64,000 nucleotides of DNA from Lachnospiraceae bacterium (GTDB lineage: Bacteria; Bacillota; Clostridia; Lachnospirales; Lachnospiraceae): positions 1 to 64,000 of the forward strand of contig JAIKXM010000039.1 of NCBI GenBank assembly GCA_024684085.1, given 5' to 3'. Under the pieces are notes generated by a model. It made no database searches and had not been told where the DNA came from. It saw only the letters and a list, made by a program, of their open reading frames with translations. A program made the position numbers and the translations under genes. Shown piece by piece: positions 22,992 to 32,483 of the stretch (the stretch's first letter is position 1; each line of letters starts with the position of its first letter).

Positions 22992-23705
22992 TTACTGTTG
23001 TCTTGCATAATTACGCTGTCCGAAGATGCCTGTTCCTACTCTTATGAAGGATGCCCCTTCTTCAATGGCGATCTCATAATCACCTGTCATACCCATGGAC
23101 AAAAAATCCATACTGATATTATCAATGTTTTGGTTCGTTATGTCAACAGATAATTGCTTTAATTGCTTAAAATATACGCGGTTCTCTTCCGGATCATCGG
23201 TATACGGAGCAACTGTCATAAGCCCACTTACCTTAATACCCGGAAGCGCTGAACATTCCTTGCAAAAATCACTGACTTCGGATGGCTTCAAGCCGAACTT
23301 GGACTCCTCTTCCGCTACATTAACTTCTATAAGAACAGGAATACATCTGCCTGCGGCAACCGCTCTTTTACTGATCTCTGTTGCCAGCTTAACAGATTCA
23401 ACGCTGTGTATCATATAGACTTTATCAGCGATATACTTAACCTTATTGGTCTGAAGATGACCGATCATATGCCATCTTATATCCTTGGGTAGAACAGGGT
23501 ACTTATCCATGATCTCCTGCACCTTATTCTCGCCAAAGTCTCTGATGCCTGAATCGTAAGCCTCTTCGATATCGGTTACAGGCTTAGTCTTGCTAACGGC
23601 TATAAGCACCGGATCGTTATGACTCATCTCGGGATGAAGATCATTACGCCTTTTCACAGCCTCAGTGACGGTATTTTTTACATCTGTAATATTGTCTTTA
23701 ATCAT
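22992..23705 (-). CDS. yggS: YggS/PLPBP family pyridoxal-phosphate homeostasis protein
   Basis: The protein (237 residues from the chosen start) carries the PLP-binding Lys in LIAVSKTKPV (about 37), FGENKVQEIMDKYPVLP, WHMIGHLQTNKVKYI, and the phosphate-binding LSMGMTGDYEIAIEEGASFIRVGTGIFG. Members buffer PLP and have no known reaction. ATG 23705 overlaps the HlyD-like stop by 8 nt; the track's start lies four codons earlier. It lies upstream of sepF. Confidence 0.93.
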   Translation of the reverse strand: MIKDNITDVKNTVTEAVKRRNDLHPEMSHNDPVLIAVSKTKPVTDIEEAYDSGIRDFGENKVQEIMDKYPVLPKDIRWHMIGHLQTNKVKYIADKVYMIHSVESVKLATEISKRAVAAGRCIPVLIEVNVAEEESKFGLKPSEVSDFCKECSALPGIKVSGLMTVAPYTDDPEENRVYFKQLKQLSVDITNQNIDNISMDFLSMGMTGDYEIAIEEGASFIRVGTGIFGQRNYARQQ

Positions 23706-25086
23706 AGATAAACTCATCTAATTCCACACTTTCCGCGTCTAATACAATGTAATCGTAAGCCACAAGACCATACTCGGTATTGGACTTAACGATGGAGTAT
23801 TCATCATTGGAGTTGAGCACCTGTATCTCCTTGAAATCGGCATATCCCTTATTGATATTGTATACGCCTATAAGGGTTGCAGACTTGCTTATGGTATATT
23901 CCTCATTGGAATCGGGCTTAAATATCCTGTCGCCGATCTGAAGGATATCGTTATCGACATAATATGAACCGTCTTCCTCATGATAGATGGTTATATTGAT
24001 GTTGGTGACAGTTGAGTTGCCTTCTTCATCAAAGGTCTGCTTAAGGACGGTATCGGCATTGTTGATACCGCTCTTGGTCACATATTCCGTAGGGATCAGG
24101 AAAAATTCCTTCTCAAGTATACTTGAATTGGGAACCTTCAGGCCGACTTCGGAAGCGGTTATAAGCTCTACACTGACATATCTGTCAGCCACAAAATTGA
24201 GCATTGAATTATTAAAGTGAAGTTCGATATACGACTTACCGTCAGCACCTGTAATAGCTTCAATCTGCGCCCAGGAAGTGGTCTGATTCTTAAGGAACTT
24301 GACCTTGATATACTCTTCCGCAACAAGTTCAGGTATCCTGTCCTCATCAACGGATATGATGACTGACCACTTTTCATCATCTGTAAGCTTGTAGATGGGA
24401 TCGCCGTTGCTGACGAGATTATTGCCTACAAGCTGAGTCTTCTCGTAATCTTCCTTCTTGAACCAGTCCGCGGTAACATCCGTCGACTTATAATCTTCAA
24501 AACCGTCTATGGAATATACCACAATTCCCGACTTCGGAGAATTGACAATATTGATAAGTCCTTCACCGCTCTGTGCATAGAGATCCTCGAGACTGTTCAT
24601 CAATGTTCTGTTGGCGTACTTGGTTACATTACCCTGCAATTCGTACTTAAAATCATATACTTTAAGGAAATTACCGTTATCGAAGCTTCCCGAGAACTCG
24701 GTGATAGCGTTCTTGATCTCCGAATAATCCGCATTTGTGAGCTTCGATTTGTTCTCTCCCGTATCGGATTCCAGCATATCCATCAGTTTTCCGGTCTCAT
24801 CAATGGAACATACTATCTTACCTGCACCGGTCTTCTCGCCTTCTGTAGCGAAGTAATTGATATATCCTGTATGATCGCTCTTAACGATCGTCTCATGCCG
24901 GATCGCTATTCCTTCAAATACGTTGGAGACAGATAACGAACCTGTCTTAACTTCATATCCTACTATGTGCTTGGACGTAAAATACATAAACACACAGACG
25001 ATGATATACAGCATAATGACCGTGAATAAGATCATTCCGATATTAAGATTTAGGGGGCGTCTGTATTTCCTGATGTTGTCGGCCAA
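23698..25086 (-). CDS. HlyD-family adaptor-like membrane protein
   Basis: The 462-residue protein has one N-terminal membrane helix (about 15-36) and a large extracytoplasmic part. HlyD-like elements are the early lipoyl-like half (GSLSVSNVFEGIAIRHE, GYINYFATEGEKTGAGKIVCSID) and later beta-barrel segments (DKWSVIISVDEDRI-like, VKFLKNQTTSW, VPNSSILEKEFFLIPTEYV). Adaptors of this type join an ABC exporter to outer structures; no transporter gene is nearby, so the partner is unknown. The start is TTG, with CAGGAG 6 bases ahead. It lies directly upstream of yggS-sepF, hinting at an envelope role. Confidence 0.78.
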   Translation of the reverse strand: MADNIRKYRRPLNLNIGMILFTVIMLYIIVCVFMYFTSKHIVGYEVKTGSLSVSNVFEGIAIRHETIVKSDHTGYINYFATEGEKTGAGKIVCSIDETGKLMDMLESDTGENKSKLTNADYSEIKNAITEFSGSFDNGNFLKVYDFKYELQGNVTKYANRTLMNSLEDLYAQSGEGLINIVNSPKSGIVVYSIDGFEDYKSTDVTADWFKKEDYEKTQLVGNNLVSNGDPIYKLTDDEKWSVIISVDEDRIPELVAEEYIKVKFLKNQTTSWAQIEAITGADGKSYIELHFNNSMLNFVADRYVSVELITASEVGLKVPNSSILEKEFFLIPTEYVTKSGINNADTVLKQTFDEEGNSTVTNINITIYHEEDGSYYVDNDILQIGDRIFKPDSNEEYTISKSATLIGVYNINKGYADFKEIQVLNSNDEYSIVKSNTEYGLVAYDYIVLDAESVELDEFIYD

Positions 25087-25120
25087 AGTAAACTCCTGCT
25101 GCGATGAATAATCTCAACTC

Positions 25121-25144
25121 AAGCCCCGGATCTCTCCGAGGCTT
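25121..25144 (-). terminator. Hairpin between the P-loop gene and the HlyD-like gene
   Basis: AAGCCTCGGA-GAGA-TCCGGGGCTT forms a stem of about 10 bp on the minus strand. No strong U-run follows, so it may be a weak terminator or an RNA-stabilising structure. Confidence 0.4.
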
Positions 25145-25178
25145 GGTTAAAATACATTATCTTTTTAGTAAAAAGTAT

Positions 25179-25598
25179 TTATAATGATACGATCACATAC
25201 TTGCATATGCTGTCGTCTAATTCGCTTTCATCAATTGATGCACTTACGATCAGATCAAAGTTGAATTTCTCTGTTATAGTATTAAGTTTTTCGATCAAAG
25301 CTGTAAATTCATCTTTATCAATACCAAGGATCTTGAACATTCCGTCGATATATACCTGCTGGAGATCATGATCCTGTGAGAGCAGTCCGTAGATGAATCC
25401 GACGAGCTCTGAGCTGTTCTCGAAGTTATAGTCGTTCACATTGATGAGTCTGACTTTATTGTTAAGCTCAAACATGTGCTTGTTACCCCTGTCAAGAAAG
25501 GCGATATTACCGGATGCTGTCTTGATCTCGGCGTTAACTTTCTCTAACAGATGCTTAGTCTTACCTTTACCTTCTTTACCTACAATTAATTGTATCAT
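25179..25598 (-). CDS. Small P-loop protein of unknown function
   Basis: The 139-residue protein starts MIQLIVGKEGKGKTKHLLEK, a clear Walker A motif. A hydrophobic strand ending in Asp (DLQQVYIDGM, about 84) could be Walker B. The last third (FNFDLIVSASIDESELDD) resembles the final strand of RecA-like or thymidine-kinase-like folds, but I do not recognise the family. GGAGG precedes the ATG. It lies between dacF and the HlyD-like gene and is probably soluble. No function is assigned. Confidence 0.7.
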   Translation of the reverse strand: MIQLIVGKEGKGKTKHLLEKVNAEIKTASGNIAFLDRGNKHMFELNNKVRLINVNDYNFENSSELVGFIYGLLSQDHDLQQVYIDGMFKILGIDKDEFTALIEKLNTITEKFNFDLIVSASIDESELDDSICKYVIVSL

Positions 25599-25707
25599 TG
25601 GACGGCCCTCCTAAGTATTATACTAATACAATCGGTGAATGTATTTGTATTTAAATTATACAAAAAATTAACTGAAAAAACAACCTGTTATCTAACAATT
25701 TGAACAA

Positions 25708-26682
25708 TCACTCTGCGGTAATCTCTTGTAATAATTCTTCCATTTCGGAATTGATAATATCTCTCTCACTGACATGCAGGATGATGGCTATATATGTCTT
25801 ATTCTGCTTATCCCCGACAACCTGTATAAGGCAGTTAAGTGCTGCATTGGTAGTACCCGTCTTACCACCGATAACGGTCACGGTGTCCGGTGAAGAATAG
25901 TCACCTTTTAAGAAAAGATTGGTAGTCTTAAGCTCCAGTTTTTTATCATTGCCTTCAGAATCCTTATAGATACTCTGATACTCTATATCGGAGATGATAT
26001 TTATGAAATAATCATACTTAACGGCCGCATTGGTGATAAGATAAAGATCATATACGGTAGTATAATGCTCCTCATCGTTAAGACCGTTGGGATTGACGAA
26101 ATTGGTGTTGGTAGCCCCCAACGCCCTGGCTTCCTTATTCATCAGTGCGACAAAGCCTTCCGTCGTGCCCGAGACATGCTCAGCTATCGCTATCGCCGCA
26201 TCATTGGCCGAGCTTACAAGCAGGGCATGCAGTGCATCATCCATGCTTATACGGTCGCCCGGCTTAAGTCCGCACCTGCTCGCTCCCGATTCAAGCTTAT
26301 CGACATTCTCGCTGCATACAATGGTATCGGTCATATTGCCGTATTTGATGGCTACAAGAGCTGTCATGACCTTGGTAAGCGATGCCGGATAGAATGTCTT
26401 ATGTACATCCTTGGCATAGAGTACCGTTTTATCATCCACGCAAAATAGCCCCGCGGCTGCGGTATCCTCAACATCGTTACCGAGCTTCCCCCTCTCATCA
26501 TCATTGATAACACACAGATCTTTGCTGAAGGTATCTGCCGTTCCGAGGATAACTCCGTCTGTTGAATAATTATATGAATCCCTGTAAGCGAGATTCAGTC
26601 CCGAATTTCCGCATCCCGTAAGAGAGATAAGGATGATCAGAGACAGATATATAGATAGTAGTCTTTTATTTGTACATTTCAC
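25708..26682 (-). CDS. dacF: D-alanyl-D-alanine carboxypeptidase (DacF-like, peptidase S11)
   Basis: The low-molecular-weight penicillin-binding protein trims pentapeptides in peptidoglycan. Catalytic motifs are [11 protein letters not shown] (SxxK, about 101-104), [11 protein letters not shown] (SxN) and [10 protein letters not shown] (KTG). The N-terminus is a lipoprotein signal with lipobox LTGC, so it is likely anchored by lipid rather than a C-terminal amphipathic helix. The start is uncertain: GTG 26682 has GAGGAG 12 bases upstream, and the track's TTG at 26706 lies upstream of that site. It overlaps the mgsA 3' end. Confidence 0.9.
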   Translation of the reverse strand: MKCTNKRLLSIYLSLIILISLTGCGNSGLNLAYRDSYNYSTDGVILGTADTFSKDLCVINDDERGKLGNDVEDTAAAGLFCVDDKTVLYAKDVHKTFYPASLTKVMTALVAIKYGNMTDTIVCSENVDKLESGASRCGLKPGDRISMDDALHALLVSSANDAAIAIAEHVSGTTEGFVALMNKEARALGATNTNFVNPNGLNDEEHYTTVYDLYLITNAAVKYDYFINIISDIEYQSIYKDSEGNDKKLELKTTNLFLKGDYSSPDTVTVIGGKTGTTNAALNCLIQVVGDKQNKTYIAIILHVSERDIINSEMEELLQEITAE

Positions 26683-27061
26683 GCCACTCAAGATCTCCTC
26701 TGTCAAGGGATTTGATCAGTAATTCCGCGCTTGCCAGATTCGATGCAAGCGGTATGTTATGCATATCGCAGAGTTTCACGATATTGTTGATATCAGGCTC
26801 ATGCGACTTGGGATTGAAGGGATCGCGCAGGAAGATAACAAGGTCGATCTCATTATGCTCGATTGATGCACCTATCTGCTGGTCACCGCCCAGGTGTCCC
26901 GCCAAGAACTTATGAACGTTCAGATTGGTAACCTCTTCTATAAGCCTTCCGGTCGTTCCGGTGGCATATAATACATTCTTACTTAAAATCCCTCTGTAAG
27001 CTATACAGAAGTTCTGCATGAGCTTTTTCTTGGCATCATGAGCGATCAATGCGATATTCAT
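26666..27061 (-). CDS. mgsA: Methylglyoxal synthase
   Basis: The 131-residue enzyme converts dihydroxyacetone phosphate to methylglyoxal, bypassing lower glycolysis when phosphate is short. Conserved parts: [36 protein letters not shown] (with catalytic Asp) and [18 protein letters not shown] 27061 has GGAGG 8 bases upstream, so I prefer it over the track's start. It lies between rodA and dacF inside a cell-wall elongation cluster; the metabolic connection is not evident from sequence. Confidence 0.95.
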   Translation of the reverse strand: MNIALIAHDAKKKLMQNFCIAYRGILSKNVLYATGTTGRLIEEVTNLNVHKFLAGHLGGDQQIGASIEHNEIDLVIFLRDPFNPKSHEPDINNIVKLCDMHNIPLASNLASAELLIKSLDRGDLEWREMYK

Positions 27062-27065
27062 ATCA

Positions 27066-28196
27066 TCATCCTCCAAAAAAATCAGTGGTATTTTTTCTCT
27101 TGCTTCCCTGCAGGCCTACATTGAGCACAACACCTATACCCATGTACAGACTAACAAGACTCGTCAGTCCGTAGCTTACGAATGGCAACGGAATACCTGT
27201 ATTGGGTAACAGTCCTGTTGCAACAGCAATATTCATGAATCCCTGGATACATATCAGACACCCTACGGCATCGGCTATTATGGCTCCGCTAAGATCCTTG
27301 GATCTGTGAGCTATGATAAAACATTCGATGGCAATGAGCAGAAGTAAGATGATCACTGCCGCAGATCCAATAAAGCCAAGCTCCTCTCCTATTACAGCGA
27401 AGATAAAGTCGGTCTGAGGCTCTGATATGAAGTTACCGTTCTTAACAGAAGCAATAACATTATTGTTAAGACCTTTGCCGAATAACTGTCCGGAACCGAT
27501 TGCAGTAATGGAATTGATCTGCTGATAGGCTTCGGCATCCGCATATTTCTCGGGATCAAGCCATGCACGTATTCTTAAGACCTGATAACCTTCCAGGATC
27601 GTATTCTTCTCATTAAGTATGAACACAAGACCGCCTATGACAATAGGTATAACCGTAGCGAGTACGAGAATTACGGTCTTATAATTCAGACCACCGATAA
27701 AGATCATGATACAAAATGTAATAACGATCATTATCGAAGTTGAAAGGTCAGGCTCTTTAAATACAAGCAACAAAGGGACAAGCATAAGTGCACACAATAT
27801 GCCTATCATAGGGAGTGAATTAAGCTTCTCTCTAACCTCCATAATAAACTGTGAAAAGAACAAAATCAACATTATCTTGGCAAGTTCGGAGGGCTGAAAC
27901 TGAAATCCGATATTGATCCAACGGGTCGAACCGTTAACATTGACACCGGCCACAAGAACCATGATGAGAAGTACTATATTAATGCCGTAAATAAACCACT
28001 TTACCTTCCCGTAGAGATCGTAATTGATGAACGAGATGATGATCATCGCTGCAACACCGACAAATATACCGTACAACTGTCTTGACTGCACGGATTCCTT
28101 GGCAGAGCCTATCGCAAGATAGCCGATCACAGACAGTGCGATAACGAAAAAGCATAGCATGAAATTGTAATTCTTGAATTTGTATGTTCTTAACAT
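27066..28196 (-). CDS. rodA: RodA, SEDS-family peptidoglycan glycosyltransferase
   Basis: The 376-residue protein has about ten transmembrane helices of the SEDS family. Landmarks are [15 protein letters not shown] (about 98), [12 protein letters not shown] (about 147, with the conserved Asp essential in RodA), and [18 protein letters not shown] (about 335). SEDS proteins polymerise lipid II glycans together with a class B PBP, and that partner gene lies immediately upstream, supporting RodA over FtsW. Confidence 0.94.
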   Translation of the reverse strand: MLRTYKFKNYNFMLCFFVIALSVIGYLAIGSAKESVQSRQLYGIFVGVAAMIIISFINYDLYGKVKWFIYGINIVLLIMVLVAGVNVNGSTRWINIGFQFQPSELAKIMLILFFSQFIMEVREKLNSLPMIGILCALMLVPLLLVFKEPDLSTSIMIVITFCIMIFIGGLNYKTVILVLATVIPIVIGGLVFILNEKNTILEGYQVLRIRAWLDPEKYADAEAYQQINSITAIGSGQLFGKGLNNNVIASVKNGNFISEPQTDFIFAVIGEELGFIGSAAVIILLLLIAIECFIIAHRSKDLSGAIIADAVGCLICIQGFMNIAVATGLLPNTGIPLPFVSYGLTSLVSLYMGIGVVLNVGLQGSKRKNTTDFFGG

Positions 28197-28201
28197 TATT
28201 A

Positions 28202-31108
28202 TCAGTCTCCGGCAGACATAATTGCATCGGGTACTTCCGCAGTACCTGTAAGGATATTGTCTTCATCTTCCAAATGGAAATAATACTTGTATATATCTCG
28301 TGTAAGGTTGGCGGCATAATCGGAAGAATAACCGAAAGCTATTCTTGTGGCAACCGCCACTTCGGGATTCTCATAAGGCGCATAGCTGACAAACAGAGCG
28401 TGGTTGGCTCTCGACTTGTTCTCCTGTGCCGTTCCGGTCTTACCGGCAACATTGACACCAAGATCATTGTAATAAGCCTTTTTCTGTACCACTCTTCTCA
28501 TGCCAGAATGTAAGGAATCCCAGTATGTCTGAGGCATATCGATGGTATTCCTGACTGAAGGTGTAAAGTCCTTGATCAGATTACCGTTGGAATCGGTTAT
28601 CTTATCGATAAGACTTAGATTATAGCAGGTTCCCTCATTTGCGACCGTAAGCACGTATCTTGCAAGTCCGGCGGTCGTGAAGTTATTCGTGCCCTGACCG
28701 ATGGCCGACAAAACGGGATATTCATCAGATATCTCGGGATCCGACTCTTCAATCTCAAGTCCTGACTTTTCCGTCAGTCCAAAGAGATCAGCATATTTCT
28801 CAAGTTCTTTCAGGCCCTTCTCTTCATCGTAATTACCGTCCTGATCCAGTGAGAGCTGATAACCGACTTCATAGAAGAAGCTGTTGCAGGAGTTTTCTAT
28901 AGCACCGCTTACATTAAGAGCGCCGTGACTGCCGGGATATATCCAGCACTTATACTGCTCATTGGCGAACCTGTTGAAATATCCCTTACATATAAGCGTC
29001 TGAGTGGTATTGACTATTCCCTCATTCATAGCTGCCGTGGATGATACCATCTTAAATGTAGATCCCGGAGCGGTCTTCTGCTGAGTGGCATAATTCCACA
29101 GAGGCTTAGAGAGGTCATTCTGTAATTTTGAATAGTATTCCGAATCAATGCTGTTGGCAAGACGGTTATTGTCATAACTCGGATAAGATACGACCGCAAG
29201 CGCCTCTCCGTCCATATTGGTTATGACACAGGAAGCGGAATACGGATCAAGCGCAAGCTCTCCGGGCGTAAGATAAAGGTTCTCTATAAGATACAGAAGG
29301 AAGCTGTATGGTGAGATCGCACCGCTTGTGAACCTGTCTTCTTCCGCAGCCGTAATGGATATCGCATCCTGTTCAAGAAGGCAGGTAAGTATCTGCTTGC
29401 CCGTGATCTCTTCGGATTTGATCATATACTTATACAGCCTCTTGGCGAAGGCATTACTCGTCTCAAGATGCTCGTTTATATATTCGCATAATCGGTCGAA
29501 GACCTCGGACGAATCCGAATATTCCTGATCAAGGCTTATCTTGGATACGTCTATCCACCTTTTCGCTATAAGGTATTCCAGATAATCTCTTAAGCTTATT
29601 GTCTCTTCGACCTTCCAGTTAAGATAGGTCTCATCATTCTTATCGATCTCTTTATCCTTGATGACACCTGTCTCTATGAGCATATTAACAATAAGACTCT
29701 CATAGACCTGATACTCCTGTGGAAGATCCTTGTAAGGCGTGCTCAATGTCTGTAACTCCTCATTAAGTCTCGAATATACTCTTTCCTTCTTACTGCAAAA
29801 AGCAGAATATATGGCCTTCTCATTCTCACCTGCATCTTCGCTCTTAAGACTCTTAAGATCTATGATCGAGTTATTAAACAGCGCAAAATAAACATCCGTA
29901 ACAGGAATTATATACTTACTCGCAGGCGTTCCCTCCGGCGGATTGTATTCCTTGATATTCTGGATCTTACTTACCAGAATGCCTGCGAGCTTCTGCTCAA
30001 GGATATCATAGACTGCGATCTGAAGCTTCTTATCAATGGTAAGGTACACGTCATTACCCGCGATCGGATCGATCGTCTTCTTACTCTCGATCACTCTTCC
30101 GAGGTTATTAACATAGACAGTCTCACTACCCTTCACGCCCTGAAGATAGGTCTCCAGAGTCTTCTCGATACCGGCTTTACCTACCATATCGGTTAAGATA
30201 TAGTCGTTTCTCTTTTTAAAGGTATCAGGTGCTTCCTCGCTCTCGTAACCGCCGTTTAATTCCTTGAGCTCTTCTTCCGAGATCTTGCCCGTATAACCCA
30301 TCATCTGGGAAAAATAGAGGGCATCCTCGTATTTCCTGATATTATCTTCCTGAATAGCGATACCGGTCAACGCATCCGAGTTCTCCATGATCACAGCAAC
30401 GGTCTCAGGACTCACATCCGTAGCGAGAACGGTAGGGATATACTTCTGATAACTGTTAAGGCTCATCGCATATCGGATATTGATAAGCTTGATGATATCG
30501 GTCTTCGTAAAGCCTTCACGCGGAATGAAACTGTCGCGCGGATTAAGAGGATCTGTTGATACTCCGATTCCAAACTTGGAATAACTGCATAGATAATCAA
30601 TGACTTCATCGGGAGTTGCAGTCTCTTCTTCGTATTTCAATTCGCTGATCTCCCTGTGACCGTAGATATCGGCAAGGAATCTTAAGAGTCTGCTGTCACT
30701 TACGGTAAATTCAAATTCATTATTGTCATTAAGGATGATATTGAAATCACTGATGACCGAGTCGTTATTGGCTTCTACAATCTTAATGACATCCAGCAGA
30801 GTGTTATTGATATTGGTATTCTTCTCACTGCCCGATTCATATATATCTTCAATGGTTATGTTGTAGGCAAGCTCATTGTAGGCAAGTAATTGACCATTGC
30901 GGTCATAGATCTTACCGCGGCTGGAATTGATGGTCCTCTCCTTCTGGATCTTAAGAGTGAAGTTAAGCAGGGTCTCTTCCCCCCTAACTATCTGTAGCAC
31001 AAAAATTCTCGATATCATGACTATCGCAAGAAGCAACAGTACGATCCCGAGAATTAGTGTCCTTATGGATGATGAATTGATCGAATTATCATTATTATTC
31101 TTATTCAT
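28202..31108 (-). CDS. mrdA: Penicillin-binding protein 2 (class B, elongasome), with large insertion
   Basis: This is a 968-residue transpeptidase, much longer than typical PBP2 of about 600-700. An N-terminal membrane helix (about 15-40) is followed by the dimerisation domain. The catalytic motifs come late: STFK (SxxK, about 684), NSCNS (SxN, about 739) and GKTGTAQ (KTG, about 889). Roughly 250-300 extra residues (about 370-650), rich in charged helices, lie before the SxxK motif. ATG 31108 has AAGG 9 bases upstream and is favoured over 31114. The start region overlaps mreD. Confidence 0.93.
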   Translation of the reverse strand: MNKNNNDNSINSSSIRTLILGIVLLLLAIVMISRIFVLQIVRGEETLLNFTLKIQKERTINSSRGKIYDRNGQLLAYNELAYNITIEDIYESGSEKNTNINNTLLDVIKIVEANNDSVISDFNIILNDNNEFEFTVSDSRLLRFLADIYGHREISELKYEEETATPDEVIDYLCSYSKFGIGVSTDPLNPRDSFIPREGFTKTDIIKLINIRYAMSLNSYQKYIPTVLATDVSPETVAVIMENSDALTGIAIQEDNIRKYEDALYFSQMMGYTGKISEEELKELNGGYESEEAPDTFKKRNDYILTDMVGKAGIEKTLETYLQGVKGSETVYVNNLGRVIESKKTIDPIAGNDVYLTIDKKLQIAVYDILEQKLAGILVSKIQNIKEYNPPEGTPASKYIIPVTDVYFALFNNSIIDLKSLKSEDAGENEKAIYSAFCSKKERVYSRLNEELQTLSTPYKDLPQEYQVYESLIVNMLIETGVIKDKEIDKNDETYLNWKVEETISLRDYLEYLIAKRWIDVSKISLDQEYSDSSEVFDRLCEYINEHLETSNAFAKRLYKYMIKSEEITGKQILTCLLEQDAISITAAEEDRFTSGAISPYSFLLYLIENLYLTPGELALDPYSASCVITNMDGEALAVVSYPSYDNNRLANSIDSEYYSKLQNDLSKPLWNYATQQKTAPGSTFKMVSSTAAMNEGIVNTTQTLICKGYFNRFANEQYKCWIYPGSHGALNVSGAIENSCNSFFYEVGYQLSLDQDGNYDEEKGLKELEKYADLFGLTEKSGLEIEESDPEISDEYPVLSAIGQGTNNFTTAGLARYVLTVANEGTCYNLSLIDKITDSNGNLIKDFTPSVRNTIDMPQTYWDSLHSGMRRVVQKKAYYNDLGVNVAGKTGTAQENKSRANHALFVSYAPYENPEVAVATRIAFGYSSDYAANLTRDIYKYYFHLEDEDNILTGTAEVPDAIMSAGD

Positions 31109-31601
31109 CTGCATAAACCTTTTCTAACTTCGTAAATATAAGATTGAACATCGGGTATAGCAGAATCGCGGCAATACCGGTACTGATAAGCTCAGGGATG
31201 ATCTTATGAGTAAAATAAAACAGGTAATTAAAGTCTCCCTGAAGCAGATAAAGGCAAACGTATATAAAATTACAATATACAAAATCACTCAGCAGTATGA
31301 TACCTATGGGAAGTGCAAAATCTCCCGTAAACAGAACTCTTTTTACATAACCGTTAAGGAAACCGATATACATAAACGCAATAGCATACAGGCCGATGAG
31401 CGGACCGTAGAATATATCAAGGATAAGTCCTGCAAGGAATCCAAAGATCAGTCCCATCTTCCTTCCTCTCGAGAATCCGATCGAAGAGATAAGGATGATG
31501 ATGAGATTCGGTATTATCCCACCGATATTAACGGTTGCGAATATGGTCGTCTGTAATAACAATATTATGAGTAGCAATAATGTTGTAACAAATATATACA
31601 T
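31101..31601 (-). CDS. mreD: Rod shape-determining protein MreD
   Basis: The 166-residue membrane protein has about five helices. GFSRGRKMGLIFGFLAGLILDIFYGPLIGLYAI is the family signature region (about 43-75). It links MreC and the cytoskeleton to wall synthesis enzymes. It sits between mreC and the PBP2 gene, overlapping the latter by 8 nt. Confidence 0.92.
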   Translation of the reverse strand: MYIFVTTLLLLIILLLQTTIFATVNIGGIIPNLIIILISSIGFSRGRKMGLIFGFLAGLILDIFYGPLIGLYAIAFMYIGFLNGYVKRVLFTGDFALPIGIILLSDFVYCNFIYVCLYLLQGDFNYLFYFTHKIIPELISTGIAAILLYPMFNLIFTKLEKVYADE

Positions 31602-31609
31602 TTACTGTC

Positions 31610-32482
31610 CTATTCAAAGCTTGCTTTTTTCTTGGTCTTCTTGATCACAAGCACTTCTTCAAGATGTTTGAAGTCGGCCGCAGGGATCAGAGTCCCCGAT
31701 TTTGTAAGGTTATTGGAATCCGTAGCTATTGTATTGACATAGCCTATGAAGATCCCCTCAAGATACTTATCACTGATATTGGATGTAACTATCTTATCTC
31801 CGGGGCCCACCTTATTATCCTTATCCACGAGCTGTCCGAAACTGATAAGATTGGAATCCATCAGCTTAAGTGAACCGGATACGATAAGAGTATCGCCTGT
31901 AGAGAGGATCATTCCGCTCGTATTGCTCGTATCGGATATGATCGACACGACCTTGGCAAAGTCCGGTCCGACATCGGTAACACGGCCAACAAGTCCGCTT
32001 CCTGCGATAACATTACAGTCCACACTGATGCCGTCATTACTTCCTTTATCGATCACAAAAGAGGAATACCAGTTACCGGCATCCCTTGATATAACTCTTG
32101 CTCCGACAGTATCGAGATCATCATATTCCGAATCAAGTTCCATAAGCTCACGCAAATGGGTGAGCTCGTACTGATCCTGCTGTAGTCTTGCATTATCGAT
32201 TGTAAGTCTGTCCACTTCAGCCTTGAGTTCTTCATTCTCCGCGATGACCGACTCCATATTACGAAAATTATCAGTTACATTGAGTATTCCCGTACTTACA
32301 TTGTTAAGTCCCTTCTGGAAAGGGATCAGAGTATAATTGCCTATTAGATTCAAAGGTCCTGACAAAATATCAGTTGTAAAAGACAGGATCATGAACAGCA
32401 CACAGACCAATGTAAGTATGAAGAGCCAGTATCTCGTCGGAAGCGAATAGTGAACCTTCTTCTTTTTGACTATGGGGCTCAT
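31610..32482 (-). CDS. mreC: Rod shape-determining protein MreC
   Basis: The 290-residue protein has one N-terminal helix (about 15-38), a coiled coil (about 72-110, ENEELKAEVDRLTIDNARLQ), and two beta-barrel domains with VISRDAGNWYSSFVIDKGSNDGI and GLVGRVTDVGPDFAKVVSI. MreC scaffolds the elongasome outside the membrane. GGAAAG lies in the mreB 3' end just before its ATG, so the pair is coupled. Confidence 0.95.
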   Translation of the reverse strand: MSPIVKKKKVHYSLPTRYWLFILTLVCVLFMILSFTTDILSGPLNLIGNYTLIPFQKGLNNVSTGILNVTDNFRNMESVIAENEELKAEVDRLTIDNARLQQDQYELTHLRELMELDSEYDDLDTVGARVISRDAGNWYSSFVIDKGSNDGISVDCNVIAGSGLVGRVTDVGPDFAKVVSIISDTSNTSGMILSTGDTLIVSGSLKLMDSNLISFGQLVDKDNKVGPGDKIVTSNISDKYLEGIFIGYVNTIATDSNNLTKSGTLIPAADFKHLEEVLVIKKTKKKASFE

Positions 32483-32483
32483 T

